A DNA stretch of 53,786 bases from an uncultured Christensenella sp. (GCA_910579295.1 CAJTTC010000011.1:1-53786); one strand, 5' to 3'; numbered from the stretch's first letter, positions 1 through 7,481 are shown. Notes: generated by a model not told the origin, from the sequence alone. Numbers and translations are program-made.

Positions 1-2
1 GG

Positions 3-287
3 CGGCATACCTCGCTGTACTATTTAATCGAAAACGGCATAGACTTTGAGGACAAGTCCGCCGATACGCTTGCAATCATTATACGGCGCGAGAATACAGA
101 GCGCGTACATAAAGCATTATTAACGCTATCGGACAAGCGGCGCGATTTGGTACGGAAATTCTATTATGAGGAAATGACTATGCGGCAAATCGCAAGTCAA
201 GAGGGCGTATCACATACCGCTATATCGCAACGTATGAAAACGATATGCAAACGCTTACAAAAGCAATTACGCGATTGCAGTATATAA
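3..287 (+). CDS. Sigma-70-like factor, C-terminal part (5' end outside window)
   Basis: An open frame enters from the left edge without a start and ends in TAA, giving 94 residues. The C-terminal half reads as a sigma region-4 helix-turn-helix: LSDKRRDLVRKFYYEEM, then MRQIASQEGVSHTAISQRM, then a basic tail. Small proteins of this type are common accessory regulators in integrative elements of Clostridia, where they lie near the excision and transfer genes. That context is known for the family; here only the downstream element-type genes support it. The first residues (RHTSLYYLIENGIDFED) match the linker usually seen before this domain. It could also be a phage ArpU-like regulator. Confidence 0.6.
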   Translation, partial: RHTSLYYLIENGIDFEDKSADTLAIIIRRENTERVHKALLTLSDKRRDLVRKFYYEEMTMRQIASQEGVSHTAISQRMKTICKRLQKQLRDCSI

Positions 288-300
288 TATTACCCGTTCA

Positions 301-382
301 CCCCGTAACGTGTAACGCAAATTCAAGCGTTATGCCGACGGGGTGGACATAGTATTACCTTAGTCCACCCCGTAACACTGTA
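301..382. repeat. Inverted and direct repeats in element intergenic region
   Basis: A perfect 11-bp inverted repeat (ACGGGGTGGAC at 338-348 and GTCCACCCCGT at 363-373) encloses a 14-nt loop. The right arm belongs to a direct repeat of CCCCGTAAC plus a nearby TGTAAC (301-316 and 368-382). No T-run follows, so it does not look like an intrinsic terminator. A second hairpin (GCGGGCGGC / GCCGCCCGC) lies at about 410-431. Their role is unknown; protein binding sites of the element are possible. Confidence 0.4.
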
Positions 383-544
383 ACACTCTTAGGGTAAAAA
401 TGGCAATATGCGGGCGGCGACAGCCGCCCGCAGTGGCAATAAGTTTACTATTACCTTATTGGCACTACGGAACACGGAACGAAAAAGCAAGCCCGCTGTG
501 GGTGGGTTTGGGTGGGGTTATCAGAAATTTATGGAGTATCAAAT

Positions 545-730
545 ATGAATAAGACAATGCCGCTCGGAATATCGGTTATCTACTTTAACGACAAAATCAA
601 AAACATTTATGCAAAATTGCCGCCCGATAATGAGCAAGCAAAAAGGCTGTCAAAGCGCATTTATAAAAAAGCTATGACAGCCATTGCAAGCGAACGGGCA
701 AGCCGCGAGGGGTTAGCCCCTTGCGACTAA
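545..730 (+). CDS. Small element-associated protein of unknown function
   Basis: A 61-residue basic protein. I chose the ATG at 545 over the upstream ATG at 512 because GGAGTATCAA sits just before it and the protein then begins MNKTMPLGISVIYF. The middle is Lys/Arg-rich with predicted helices (AKRLSKRIYKKAMTAIASERASRE) and the protein ends in GLAPCD. I do not recognise a family. The last six codons overlap, on the opposite strand, the end of the small gene at 713-841. A near-identical C-terminal peptide (SRERLAPCD) is encoded at 41953-41994 in the second island, so this end is conserved between elements. Confidence 0.5.
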   Translation: MNKTMPLGISVIYFNDKIKNIYAKLPPDNEQAKRLSKRIYKKAMTAIASERASREGLAPCD

Positions 731-841
731 CTGTTTGCCATACAGCGAGTAGTCCGACAGTGGCAATTCAACCGCGCAATACAATTCACGTCGATTTACC
801 TTGTATATTACCGTGTTCGTTTTTGCAGTAAGTCGGTGCAC
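713..841 (-). CDS. Small conserved element protein, copy 1 (ends LYGKQLVARG)
   Basis: On the minus strand an open frame reads TVIYKVNRRELYCAVELP then LSDYSLYGKQLVARG and stops. The same peptide with synonymous and conservative changes is encoded at 41978-42115, which is good evidence that it is translated. The frame opens after a stop at 848-850. No ATG is available, so GTG at 841 (or TTG at 844) is the likely start, giving about 42 residues. The gene converges on the + strand gene ending at 730 and overlaps its last codons. Function unknown. It seems to mark the end of an integrative element. Confidence 0.5.
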   Translation of the reverse strand: MHRLTAKTNTVIYKVNRRELYCAVELPLSDYSLYGKQLVARG

Positions 842-931
842 CAAGTCTTAATAGCTTGAACTTCTTTACCGTAAAAAGAACGTTCGGGCTATTCTGTTTA
901 ATGGAAGAATTTGAGAACTTCCGAGAATAAA

Positions 932-970
932 AAATAATCCGATAGAACATTATGTGCTATCGGATTATTT
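932..970 (-). terminator. Intrinsic terminator of the cupin gene
   Basis: A perfect 14-bp stem, AAATAATCCGATAG / CTATCGGATTATTT, encloses an 11-nt loop. On the minus strand it lies just downstream of the cupin stop codon. The stem ends in A/T pairs, so the U-tract is partly within the stem. It could also stop transcription arriving from the element on the left. Confidence 0.75.
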
Positions 971-977
971 TTTGTTT

Positions 978-1328
978 TCAGATTATTGCGTCGGATTGCG
1001 TGTAAGCGGTTAATGAGTTGGCTTTGACCTGAATGCATATATACTTTATTCCTTTGTCCGGTGCGGCAAAAAATTGTCGTTTTGCCGAAGGTGAAATACG
1101 AAGAAAATCGCCCGTTTTGATAGTTATCTTTTCACCGTCAATAATAACCAAGCCTTCTCCATCTAATATCGCATATATTTCTTCGTTATTCTTATGCGAA
1201 TGAATAAAAGGAACATTTGTACCAGCGGGTAAGGTGTTTATGCTTACTTCTGCACCGGTTAGACCGAGTTTGTCGTGAAGTTCAATGCGAGAATCTTCCG
1301 TAATGCTGATTTTGTTGTAGTTTTTCAT
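978..1328 (-). CDS. Cupin-domain protein (Cupin_2 type)
   Basis: A 116-residue single-domain cupin. Motif 1 is visible as PFIHSHKNNEEIYAILDG (about residues 40-57), with both metal-binding histidines and the glutamate in the HxH...E arrangement. Motif 2 is less regular (GDFLRISPSAKRQFFA). Such proteins bind a divalent metal in a beta-barrel and act as small dioxygenases, isomerases or ligand-binding proteins; the substrate cannot be read here. The gene is transcribed divergently from the HxlR regulator at 1506, with a strong palindrome between them, so HxlR control is likely. Redox or quinone/aldehyde stress response is the usual theme of HxlR targets, but that is inference. Confidence 0.85.
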   Translation of the reverse strand: MKNYNKISITEDSRIELHDKLGLTGAEVSINTLPAGTNVPFIHSHKNNEEIYAILDGEGLVIIDGEKITIKTGDFLRISPSAKRQFFAAPDKGIKYICIQVKANSLTAYTQSDAII

Positions 1329-1390
1329 AATGATGCCTCCGAAATGAATTTGTAAATCTATTATACCAAATACCGAAAACCTTTGCCATA

Positions 1391-1429
1391 ATGTTACTTT
1401 TTTATTATCTGATAATAGAATAGTAACAT
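1391..1429. promoter_or_regulatory. 39-bp palindromic operator between cupin and hxlR-type genes
   Basis: Two 19-bp arms (1391-1409 and 1411-1429) are inverted copies around one central base, with 17 of 19 positions matching. The outer parts are ATGTTACT and AGTAACAT. The palindrome lies just upstream of the hxlR-type promoter and in the cupin promoter region. HxlR-family dimers bind such symmetric sites in divergent intergenic regions. The half-site AGTAACA recurs twice at 1936-1964. Confidence 0.75.
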
Positions 1430-1447
1430 AGTTTCATTTTTGAACTA

Positions 1448-1476
1448 TTGACATAATTTCTCATTTCTGCTATACT
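1448..1476 (+). promoter_or_regulatory. Sigma-A promoter of the HxlR-type regulator gene
   Basis: TTGACA at 1448-1453, a 17-bp spacer and TATACT at 1471-1476. The gene starts 30 bp downstream, with AAGGAAG before its ATG. The palindrome at 1391-1429 ends 18 bp upstream of the -35. Confidence 0.8.
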
Positions 1477-1505
1477 CTATTAAAATATAAAAGGAAGTAA
1501 CGCTT

Positions 1506-1832
1506 ATGCTGACTAAAGACGAATTACCCGAATGTCCCGTTGCAACGACTGTTCAACTTATCGGCAACAAATGGAAGCTACTTATTTTACGTAATTTAAT
1601 GTACGATAGTAAACAACGTTTCAAAGATTTTATCAAAACAATTCCTGCTATAAGCAAAAAGGTTTTAACAGATAACCTTCGTTCTTTGGAAGAAGACAAA
1701 CTCGTAGAAAGAGAAGTTTTCGCGGAAGTACCGCCACGAGTGGAGTATTCTTTATCGCCGCTTGGACAATCGTTAAAGCCTATTTTGGATGCTATGTACG
1801 TTTGGGGAACAAATTATAAAACAAGTGAGTAA
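1506..1832 (+). CDS. HxlR-family winged-helix transcriptional regulator
   Basis: A 108-residue protein with the HxlR signature: ECPVATTVQLIGNKWKLLIL at the N-terminus with the conserved Cys (residue 10), then the recognition region RFKDFIKTIPAISKKVLTDN, and the C-terminal wing PPRVEYSLSPLGQSL. Members are MarR-like dimeric regulators. Several sense reactive electrophiles or aldehydes through the N-terminal cysteine, and they usually control a divergent gene. Here that gene is the cupin at 978-1328, with a 39-bp palindrome between the two. The gene has its own consensus promoter and a strong hairpin after it. Confidence in the family is high; the inducer is unknown. Confidence 0.92.
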   Translation: MLTKDELPECPVATTVQLIGNKWKLLILRNLMYDSKQRFKDFIKTIPAISKKVLTDNLRSLEEDKLVEREVFAEVPPRVEYSLSPLGQSLKPILDAMYVWGTNYKTSE

Positions 1833-1840
1833 AACAAAAA

Positions 1841-1873
1841 CCGCCGATAGAGTTTGTATGGCTCTATCGGCGG
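1841..1873 (+). terminator. Terminator hairpin after the HxlR-type gene
   Basis: A perfect 12-bp stem, CCGCCGATAGAG / CTCTATCGGCGG, with a 9-nt loop begins 8 nt after the stop codon. It is preceded by an A-run and followed by TTGCCGTTTCT, so the U-tract is weak, but the stem is very stable. Confidence 0.7.
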
Positions 1874-1935
1874 TTGCCGTTTCTACTACGAACCTTATTC
1901 GAATACTGAATAGGGTTGCGTTTTTATATATTTTA

Positions 1936-1964
1936 AAAGTAACACGCAAAAATTGAAAGTAACA
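1936..1964 (+). promoter_or_regulatory. Direct repeats AAAGTAACA upstream of the XRE gene
   Basis: AAAGTAACA occurs at 1936-1944 and 1956-1964, exactly 20 bp apart (two helical turns), immediately upstream of the XRE gene's -35. The core AGTAACA equals the half-site of the palindrome at 1391-1429. This suggests binding by the nearby HxlR-type regulator or by the XRE protein itself. Confidence 0.5.
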
Positions 1965-1974
1965 AAGTACAATA

Positions 1975-2003
1975 TTGATTTTTTAATGTGGTGATAGTAT
2001 AAT
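1975..2003 (+). promoter_or_regulatory. Promoter of the XRE-membrane gene
   Basis: TTGATT at 1975-1980, a 17-bp spacer and TATAAT at 1998-2003. The gene starts at 2023 behind GAGGTACGAATT, so the untranslated leader is only about 13 nt. Confidence 0.75.
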
Positions 2004-2022
2004 TTAGGCAGAGGTACGAATT

Positions 2023-2616
2023 ATGGGTTTTAAAGACAGGTTAAAGAATTTAAGACAACAAAAAGATTTAACTCAACAAGAATTGGCTAATAAAATTTTT
2101 GTAAGCAGAAGCACAATTGCAAAATGGGAAAACGGGCTTGGCTTGCCAAGCGATACTAATCTTATAGCATTATGTGATTTTTTTGGCGTTGAAGAAAATT
2201 GGCTGTTAGATAGAAATGATTTAAAAGAAGAAATAAAAATGACCAAGTTGCAAAAAAAGACCATAGTAGTTTCAATCTTTGGAATTATCTTTCCAATTAT
2301 TTTCGTGTTAATTTTATATACTCCGTTATATCACTACTATTATGACCCTAATCTCGTTTATCCTATGGTTTATATGCCACCCATTACCATAGCGAATGTT
2401 TCAAATGTAGCGAGTAAAGTAATAGCTTTTTTGATTTGGGGCGCAACCTTTATTTTTTCAGTTTTAAACATTAGCTTGTTTCAATTTAAAAAGAGCACAA
2501 AGCGTTATTTATGGATAAATTTAGCAATGACAGTCTTGTCTATAATATTATTTATCGTAATATTCGTTATTTCCATATTTTTAGCAAAACAATTAAATTA
2601 TTGTCTTCCATTATAA
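2023..2616 (+). CDS. XRE-family regulator with membrane domain
   Basis: A 197-residue protein. Residues 1-60 are a Cro/C1-type helix-turn-helix (LRQQKDLTQQELANKIF, then VSRSTIAKWENGLGLPSD). The rest carries three hydrophobic segments at about 76-98, 132-152 and 165-190. Membrane-attached XRE proteins like this are frequent in Firmicutes and often regulate their own gene or a neighbouring transporter. No partner gene with matching orientation follows directly. The AT-rich composition and coding style differ from the GC-richer core genes nearby, which fits an accessory origin next to the element at the window start. Confidence 0.8.
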   Translation: MGFKDRLKNLRQQKDLTQQELANKIFVSRSTIAKWENGLGLPSDTNLIALCDFFGVEENWLLDRNDLKEEIKMTKLQKKTIVVSIFGIIFPIIFVLILYTPLYHYYYDPNLVYPMVYMPPITIANVSNVASKVIAFLIWGATFIFSVLNISLFQFKKSTKRYLWINLAMTVLSIILFIVIFVISIFLAKQLNYCLPL

Positions 2617-2825
2617 AATACATATTAGAAATGGCACTGTGGCGGGTGCTTGATATTTCCGATATGCGGATGAACGCTGAAAAAGAGCTGAAAAAATTTA
2701 AGAATTTTTATTCCGTAAACGGTATTACGGCGCGGTGGAGGGCTGTATTTATACGTCGGAGCAGTAGCGATTTTGTGCGTTCGTTGCGGCATATGTCGGG
2801 GGCAATTTAAATTTAACGCTAAAAA

Positions 2826-2858
2826 AACCGTCCGAGTAAGCATTTTACCCGAACGGTT
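2826..2858 (-). terminator. Intrinsic terminator of the small membrane gene
   Basis: On the minus strand AACCGTTCGGGTAA pairs with TTACTCGGACGGTT (two G-T pairs) and is followed directly by seven T residues (the A-run at 2821-2827). It lies about 20 nt beyond the stop codon of the gene at 2876-3202. The region 2617-2820 before it holds no gene that I can support. Confidence 0.8.
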
Positions 2859-2875
2859 GAAGTGTTTGAATTAAG

Positions 2876-3202
2876 TTAAGCTATAACGCTTGCGATAGCC
2901 GATTCCGCCGCCTTGGGAAGGAAGCCTGTAATTACGCCGTAGTAGAATGTAAAGCCGATGAGCGCGGCAACGAAAAGTGCAACGATAATCGTAAAAATAA
3001 GATTTGTCTTTAAAGCGGCAGCCAAAGCGATTACGCACACAAGCAGTACCGCACCGAACTGCGAAATCCAACCGAGAATTTTTGTGCCGATTTCGGGCAT
3101 AAAGCTGTAAAGTCCGTTAATGTAGTTAAGCAAAAGAGCGATAACCAAAATAACGGCAAGTATCTGACCTATGGCGCTGAGAAATTTTCCTAAGCCTTTC
3201 AT
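2876..3202 (-). CDS. Small integral membrane protein, function unknown
   Basis: A 108-residue hydrophobic protein beginning MKGLGKFLSAIGQILAVI, with three predicted membrane segments (about residues 10-30, 48-64 and 68-92) and few charged residues. GAGGTG precedes the ATG. A promoter can be read upstream on the minus strand (TTGCAC, 18 bp, TATAAT around 3234-3262), and a good terminator follows, so it is a single-gene unit. I do not recognise a family or conserved polar motif. Confidence 0.6.
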   Translation of the reverse strand: MKGLGKFLSAIGQILAVILVIALLLNYINGLYSFMPEIGTKILGWISQFGAVLLVCVIALAAALKTNLIFTIIVALFVAALIGFTFYYGVITGFLPKAAESAIASVIA

Positions 3203-3428
3203 TTTATGAACACCTCACTTTTTTGTATTGTCATTATAGCATATGATGTGACAAATGTGCAAGTGTTTTTTTTGATATTTGAATTAAATTGAATGAAAAT
3301 AAAGTGAAATTTTAACTTTTTATTCCAATTTGGGAGCTGTCGCATCAGATAAATGCTACTTTTTTTGTAAATAAAACCGATTTGTAATGCTTTTTATTGA
3401 CAAATATGAGGCGTTGCCCTTTAAATTG

Positions 3429-3457
3429 TTGACATATTATTGCTTAATTGTTAAAAT
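3429..3457 (+). promoter_or_regulatory. Promoter of the GNAT-like gene
   Basis: TTGACA at 3429-3434, a 17-bp spacer and TAAAAT at 3452-3457, about 98 bp before the start codon at 3555. The rest of the AT-rich gap 3203-3551 shows only the divergent promoter of the membrane gene and no gene. Confidence 0.65.
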
Positions 3458-3554
3458 ATCTAATGTTATGGATGCGGCGCGCAGGATAAAACGCGGCTCA
3501 AAATTCCGTCATAACGTTAAAATCAAATAGATTAAGAGAATAAAGGAAAGAGTG

Positions 3555-4688
3555 ATGATAGAGGTTAGGGAAATCTCCTCGAAAAGGGACAAGAAAAAGT
3601 TTTTTAAATTCGTAATAGATTTGTATCGTGACAATCCGCACGCGTGCTGTAATCTTTACGCCGACGAGTTTGCCGAATTCGATCCAAAGACAAACGACGC
3701 GTTCCGCTTTGCAGACTGCAAAATGTTTCTTGCTTACAAGGACGGTAAAATCGCGGGCAGAATAGCCGGCATATGGCACAGAGGAGTAAACGAAAAATTC
3801 GGCTATAAGCAGTTGCGCTTCACCCGTTTCGACGTGATAGACGATTTCGAAGTGACGAAAGCGCTGTTCGCAAAGCTCTACGAGTGGGCGAAGCAGCTGG
3901 GTATGACGGAGATAATCGGACCTATGAGCTTCTCCGACCTCAACGAAGAGGGAATGCTCATCGAGGGCTTCGACCGCGACAGCAATTATATAGAGATTTA
4001 TAACGCTCCTTATTACGTTGAGCATATGCAAAAGCTTGGCGCGTATAAGGTGGTCGATTGGAATTGCTACGTAATAAAAGCACCCGATAAGCCCAACGAG
4101 AGATTGAAACGTCTGAGCGACGCCGTAATGAAGAAGTACGGATACGAAATTCTCGACGTGGCATATTGGCTCAAACACGACAAGAAGAAGCTTAAAGCTT
4201 ATATTATGGAGGCGCTCGACGTGCTTGACGCGGCGTTTACCAACCTATACGGCACGAGCCCCATAAACGAGAAGCAGAAGAAGAGAGAGATGGACACCAT
4301 TCTGACAGTGCTCATTCCCGAGCTTGCAACCGTCGTTTTAAAGGACGACAAGGTTGTTGCGTACGGCTTCGTAATGCCGTCTATGAAAGATGTTATGCAG
4401 AAGGGGCGGGGGCATATTTTCCCCGGCGGATTAATTCCTTATATCCGCGCAATGAAGCACCCGCAGGTTGCCGATATGCTGAGTATGGCTATCGCTCCCG
4501 AACACAACAACAGGGGTATTTCGGCTATCATTATCAACCACTGTCTCGAAGGCGTTATTAAGCTTGGCATAAAGACGCTCGAAGCGGGACCTCAGCTTGA
4601 AGAGAACCGTCACATTCAGAACCTCTGGAAGAGCTTTGACGCCGAGCTTGCCAAGAAAGCGCGTTGCTGGGGACTTAAAGTTGAGTAA
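3555..4688 (+). CDS. GNAT-fold N-acetyltransferase-like protein (YghO type)
   Basis: A 377-residue cytoplasmic protein. ATG at 3555 is preferred to GTG at 3552 because the AGGAAAG Shine-Dalgarno would touch the GTG. It begins IEVREISSKRDKKKFFKFVIDLYRDNP, the typical opening of the E. coli YghO-like family, has IIGPMSFSDLNEEGMLIEGF in the middle, and has a second acetyltransferase-like half with SMAIAPEHNNRGISAIIINH. Members of this family look like tandem GNAT domains, but their substrates are not established. The gene has its own promoter and is followed after 68 bp by the flippase-like gene at 4757, possibly in the same transcript. Confidence 0.75.
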   Translation: MIEVREISSKRDKKKFFKFVIDLYRDNPHACCNLYADEFAEFDPKTNDAFRFADCKMFLAYKDGKIAGRIAGIWHRGVNEKFGYKQLRFTRFDVIDDFEVTKALFAKLYEWAKQLGMTEIIGPMSFSDLNEEGMLIEGFDRDSNYIEIYNAPYYVEHMQKLGAYKVVDWNCYVIKAPDKPNERLKRLSDAVMKKYGYEILDVAYWLKHDKKKLKAYIMEALDVLDAAFTNLYGTSPINEKQKKREMDTILTVLIPELATVVLKDDKVVAYGFVMPSMKDVMQKGRGHIFPGGLIPYIRAMKHPQVADMLSMAIAPEHNNRGISAIIINHCLEGVIKLGIKTLEAGPQLEENRHIQNLWKSFDAELAKKARCWGLKVE

Positions 4689-4756
4689 CGGCTTTTGATA
4701 TATTCCGCAAAAAACGGGCATAAATATATAAAGTATTAAATTTTTTTGGAGCGGAC

Positions 4757-5998
4757 GTGGAGGATAAGGATAAGCAGTTTAAAACTCAATCTGACGGCGG
4801 ACAAACAGCCGAACAGCCTCCCGTAATCTCGGAAGAGGGCGCTAAGGAAAGCGTTAAAAGCGAAGGAGTAACGGAAGCGACAGCGCCTGCTCCGCAGAAG
4901 AAAAAGCGCGGAGCTAATATCTTCTGGAATATTTTCCTCGTCGTTATAATAGCCTTCGGCATACTGTCTATGTTCGGCATAGTAAACGAAATAGACCCCT
5001 CGCAGGGCGCGTCGTTCGGCGAGGTTATTCGCGGGGCAAGTCCTGCTTTCTTCGCCGTGCTTATCATAGTCATACTTATGATTATGGTTTTAGACGTCGC
5101 TAAGTACTGCATAATATCCAAAACCGTTACGGGTAAAGTAAGTCTTGCCACCTCGGCGAAAACCAATTTTTTGGGCAGGTATTACGATGCGGTAACGCCG
5201 TTTGCGACAGGCGGTCAGCCTATGCAGATTTACTACCTCAGCACTAAGGGGATAAGCGGCGGAAACGCTACGGCTATGGTGCTCATCAGGTACTATTCGA
5301 GCATTATGTGCTGGATTTTGCTGGGCGGCGCGCTTATGATTGCGGGCGCGGCTAAGGGCGTTCTGGACGGGGTGAGCGGCGGCACAATTCTCAAAATTAC
5401 GGGTTGGATAGGCATAGGCATAAATCTGCTTATTCCCATATTCGTCACCCTGTTTCTTATTCTGCCGAAGTTTATGCAGAAGCTGACTACGGGTATAGTT
5501 AAGCTCGGGCATAAAATAAAGATAGTTAAGGACGTTGAAAAGACGACGGCTAAGGCGACAAAGGTCGTTTCCGACTTTAAAAATTCCTTTAAAGTTATGG
5601 CGACAAACCCCGTCGGCTTGATACTGTTGATAGTAGTCAGTCTTGCGGAATCATTCTTTACGTTTTCAACGCCGTTCTTTGTAATGAAAGCGTTTTCGTG
5701 CAACGTCGACGGAATGCTGTTCACGGTAATGTCGCTCAATTCGTTTGCAACTTTCGGCGTGTCGTTTATTCCCACCCCCGGCAACTCGGGCGTAGTGGAG
5801 GGCATGGGCGCGTTGGCGTTCTCTGCGGCGGCGGGCGCAACGCTTGCGTGGGCGGTGCTCACCTGGCGCTTATCCGTGTTCTATCTCTATATTTTAATCG
5901 GATTGGGTATAACGGTTTTCGACGTCATAATGAAGAATATCAAATATAAAAAATTAAAGAACGGCTCGATTAATAAAGATAGCAATGATAAATTATAA
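4757..5998 (+). CDS. LPG-synthase-type / UPF0104 membrane protein (flippase-like)
   Basis: A 413-residue protein starting at GTG (TTGGAGCG lies just upstream). The first 50 residues are charged and low-complexity (Glu/Lys/Pro). About eight membrane segments follow from residue 52. Recognisable stretches of the PF03706-type family include YDAVTPFATGGQPMQIYYL near residue 140 and SLNSFATFGVSFIPTPGNSG near 330. This family covers the integral membrane domain of lysyl-phosphatidylglycerol synthase and AglD/YbhN-like lipid-linked sugar proteins. No cytosolic aminoacyl-transferase domain is present, so it is not a full MprF. A lipid or lipid-sugar translocation role is inferred, and the glycolipid synthase-like gene at 6252-7424 fits that. 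Confidence 0.8.
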   Translation: MEDKDKQFKTQSDGGQTAEQPPVISEEGAKESVKSEGVTEATAPAPQKKKRGANIFWNIFLVVIIAFGILSMFGIVNEIDPSQGASFGEVIRGASPAFFAVLIIVILMIMVLDVAKYCIISKTVTGKVSLATSAKTNFLGRYYDAVTPFATGGQPMQIYYLSTKGISGGNATAMVLIRYYSSIMCWILLGGALMIAGAAKGVLDGVSGGTILKITGWIGIGINLLIPIFVTLFLILPKFMQKLTTGIVKLGHKIKIVKDVEKTTAKATKVVSDFKNSFKVMATNPVGLILLIVVSLAESFFTFSTPFFVMKAFSCNVDGMLFTVMSLNSFATFGVSFIPTPGNSGVVEGMGALAFSAAAGATLAWAVLTWRLSVFYLYILIGLGITVFDVIMKNIKYKKLKNGSINKDSNDKL

Positions 5999-6023
5999 CT
6001 AAATCTTTTTGGGTAAAAATTAG

Positions 6024-6044
6024 GGCGTGACCGTCAGTCACGCC
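6024..6044 (+). terminator. Intrinsic terminator after the flippase-like gene
   Basis: GGCGTGAC / GTCACGCC forms a perfect 8-bp stem with loop CGTCA, followed by TTTTTA. It lies 26 nt after the stop codon. Confidence 0.88.
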
Positions 6045-6080
6045 TTTTTATATTTTTAAAAATTGAGAGAGTGTACTAAC

Positions 6081-6231
6081 CCTTGCCTTCCCCTTAGGAG
6101 TGAGGAAGCCGAGAAAAAAGTACAAGTTACTTGCACGCCAACTTGGGAAAGTGTGAGGATATGTGCAATCCTATCTTGCCTTCCTCCTTGCTTTTAAGGG
6201 GAAGGTGGAGCGCAGTGACGAATGAGGAATA
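6081..6231. repeat. Degenerate two-hairpin interspersed repeat (copy near 6.1 kb)
   Basis: CTTGCCTTCCCCTTAGG at the left and TTGCTTTTAAGGGGAAGG, followed by GACGAATGAGGAATAAA, at the right are diverged forms of the repeat family that is dense at 50.5-51.7 kb. The CTTCC...GGAAG stem is kept, while the first hairpin stem has decayed. It fills most of the 250-bp gap between two convergent genes. Confidence 0.6.
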
Positions 6232-6251
6232 AATATTCAATTAATGCAAAA

Positions 6252-7424
6252 TTAACGTGCGTTTTTAAGCTCGGGGAAGCGGGTGCATAACAGATCGAAT
6301 ATCAGCCGCGCGGTCTGCTCCGAACCGTAATTTTCATATTGAGCTTCCGCGGCTTGTTTCAAGGGGGACAGCTTTTGCGGGTCGTTAATAAATTCCTCTA
6401 TCTTGTCTACGACCTTTTTCGCGTTGAATATTTTCAGAGCCGTCTTTACGCTCCTGACGTAATATTCTCCGTTTAGCTTCTCGATACCGCTTGCGTACTT
6501 AGTGACGATTTGCGGCACGCCGAAAAAGCACGCCTCGGCAAATACGTTCGCTCCGCTCTTGCCGCAGAAGAGGTCGGCGGCTACCATATATGAAGACATT
6601 TTGTCTGTAAAATCCACGGGGTGTAAAACGCAGTGCTTGCCGTTTTTCCAGCTGCTCATCTCCTTAAACAGCTCCTCGTTTCTGCCGCATATGGGAATAA
6701 GCGTAACGTTTAAATCGCGGTCTAAGGCGCGGCGGCAGATTTCCGTCATTTTACCTATGCCGTATCCACCCTCGGCAAGCATAACGGTGAATTTGTCCGG
6801 GTCTAAGCCGAGGCTTTCGCGCATAGCTCGCTTGTCGCGGGGGACTTCAAACGCCCTGTCGTCAATAAGCGTTGTGACGCACTTTAAGTTGTCGGGAGTA
6901 TATCTGCGGCTGTATTTTTCAAGTGCCTCTTCATAGCCCGCCTTTGTGGGTACGAGCGTCAAATCGCACGGGTAGTTGAATATGGGGTACAGGCGCGCGT
7001 CGGGGCAGTAGAGCACCGTCAGCGGGTTTACGTCGCTCTTTTTGGCGAAGTAGTTGGTCGACCAATGAGTGCTTACGACAAGGTCGGGGGCGAGCTCGTT
7101 CATGCGTGCAACGGCGGGCTTGTGAGTGCCTGCCTGTAAGCAGTTGGCGGAAGCGGAGTTCGACAGTCGGGCTCCGAAGATATCCATACTCAGCGTCATT
7201 AAAAATCCATACGTACGGTTGCGGTTGGAATCTACTACGGATTTGCACATTTTTCGCTCGAATTCCTGTAACGCCTTGTTTTCGCTGTCGGCAAAAAACT
7301 TGATGTCGCGGCAGTCGCAAACGTCGCCGTAAAGCTGTTTAAACTTTTTGGCAATCGCCCTCATCGGAGCAATATGTCCCATTCCCGCTTCTACGTAGGG
7401 GAACAGTACTATCGGCTTTTTCAT
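6252..7424 (-). CDS. GT-B glycosyltransferase, MGDG synthase / MurG-like (GT28)
   Basis: A 390-residue protein. I place the start at the ATG at 7424 because GGAGC precedes it and the protein then opens MKKPIVLFPYVEAGMGHIAP, the GT-B N-terminal glycine loop; the longer frame adds an unlikely 19 residues. The C-terminal nucleotide-sugar half shows VMLAEGGYGIGKM, then LHPVDFTDKMSSYMVAADLF and CGKSGANVFAEACFFGVPQI, typical of GT28 / diacylglycerol glucosyltransferase relatives. The likely role is transfer of a sugar from UDP-sugar to a membrane lipid at the inner leaflet. The lipid flippase-like neighbour supports a glycolipid role. Acceptor and sugar are not readable. A TTGACT / TAAAAT promoter lies at 7453-7481. 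Confidence 0.75.
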   Translation of the reverse strand: MKKPIVLFPYVEAGMGHIAPMRAIAKKFKQLYGDVCDCRDIKFFADSENKALQEFERKMCKSVVDSNRNRTYGFLMTLSMDIFGARLSNSASANCLQAGTHKPAVARMNELAPDLVVSTHWSTNYFAKKSDVNPLTVLYCPDARLYPIFNYPCDLTLVPTKAGYEEALEKYSRRYTPDNLKCVTTLIDDRAFEVPRDKRAMRESLGLDPDKFTVMLAEGGYGIGKMTEICRRALDRDLNVTLIPICGRNEELFKEMSSWKNGKHCVLHPVDFTDKMSSYMVAADLFCGKSGANVFAEACFFGVPQIVTKYASGIEKLNGEYYVRSVKTALKIFNAKKVVDKIEEFINDPQKLSPLKQAAEAQYENYGSEQTARLIFDLLCTRFPELKNAR

Positions 7425-7452
7425 AAAAATAGCTCCTGCAAAGTATATATAA

Positions 7453-7481
7453 ATTTTACTAAATCTGCGTGTTAAAGTCAA
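7453..7481 (-). promoter_or_regulatory. Promoter of the GT28-like glycosyltransferase gene
   Basis: On the minus strand TTGACT (AGTCAA at 7476-7481) and TAAAAT (ATTTTA at 7453-7458) are separated by 17 bp, about 29 bp before the ATG. Confidence 0.65.

Noticed and set aside
2511..2810. A 99-codon plus-strand frame after the XRE gene
   Set aside because: It overlaps the XRE gene for a third of its length, has no ribosome site and no recognisable protein features. A shorter version from 2631 is equally unsupported.
4757..5998. Full lysyl-phosphatidylglycerol synthase (MprF)
   Set aside because: Only the membrane flippase-type domain is present; the cytosolic aminoacyl-transfer domain is missing.
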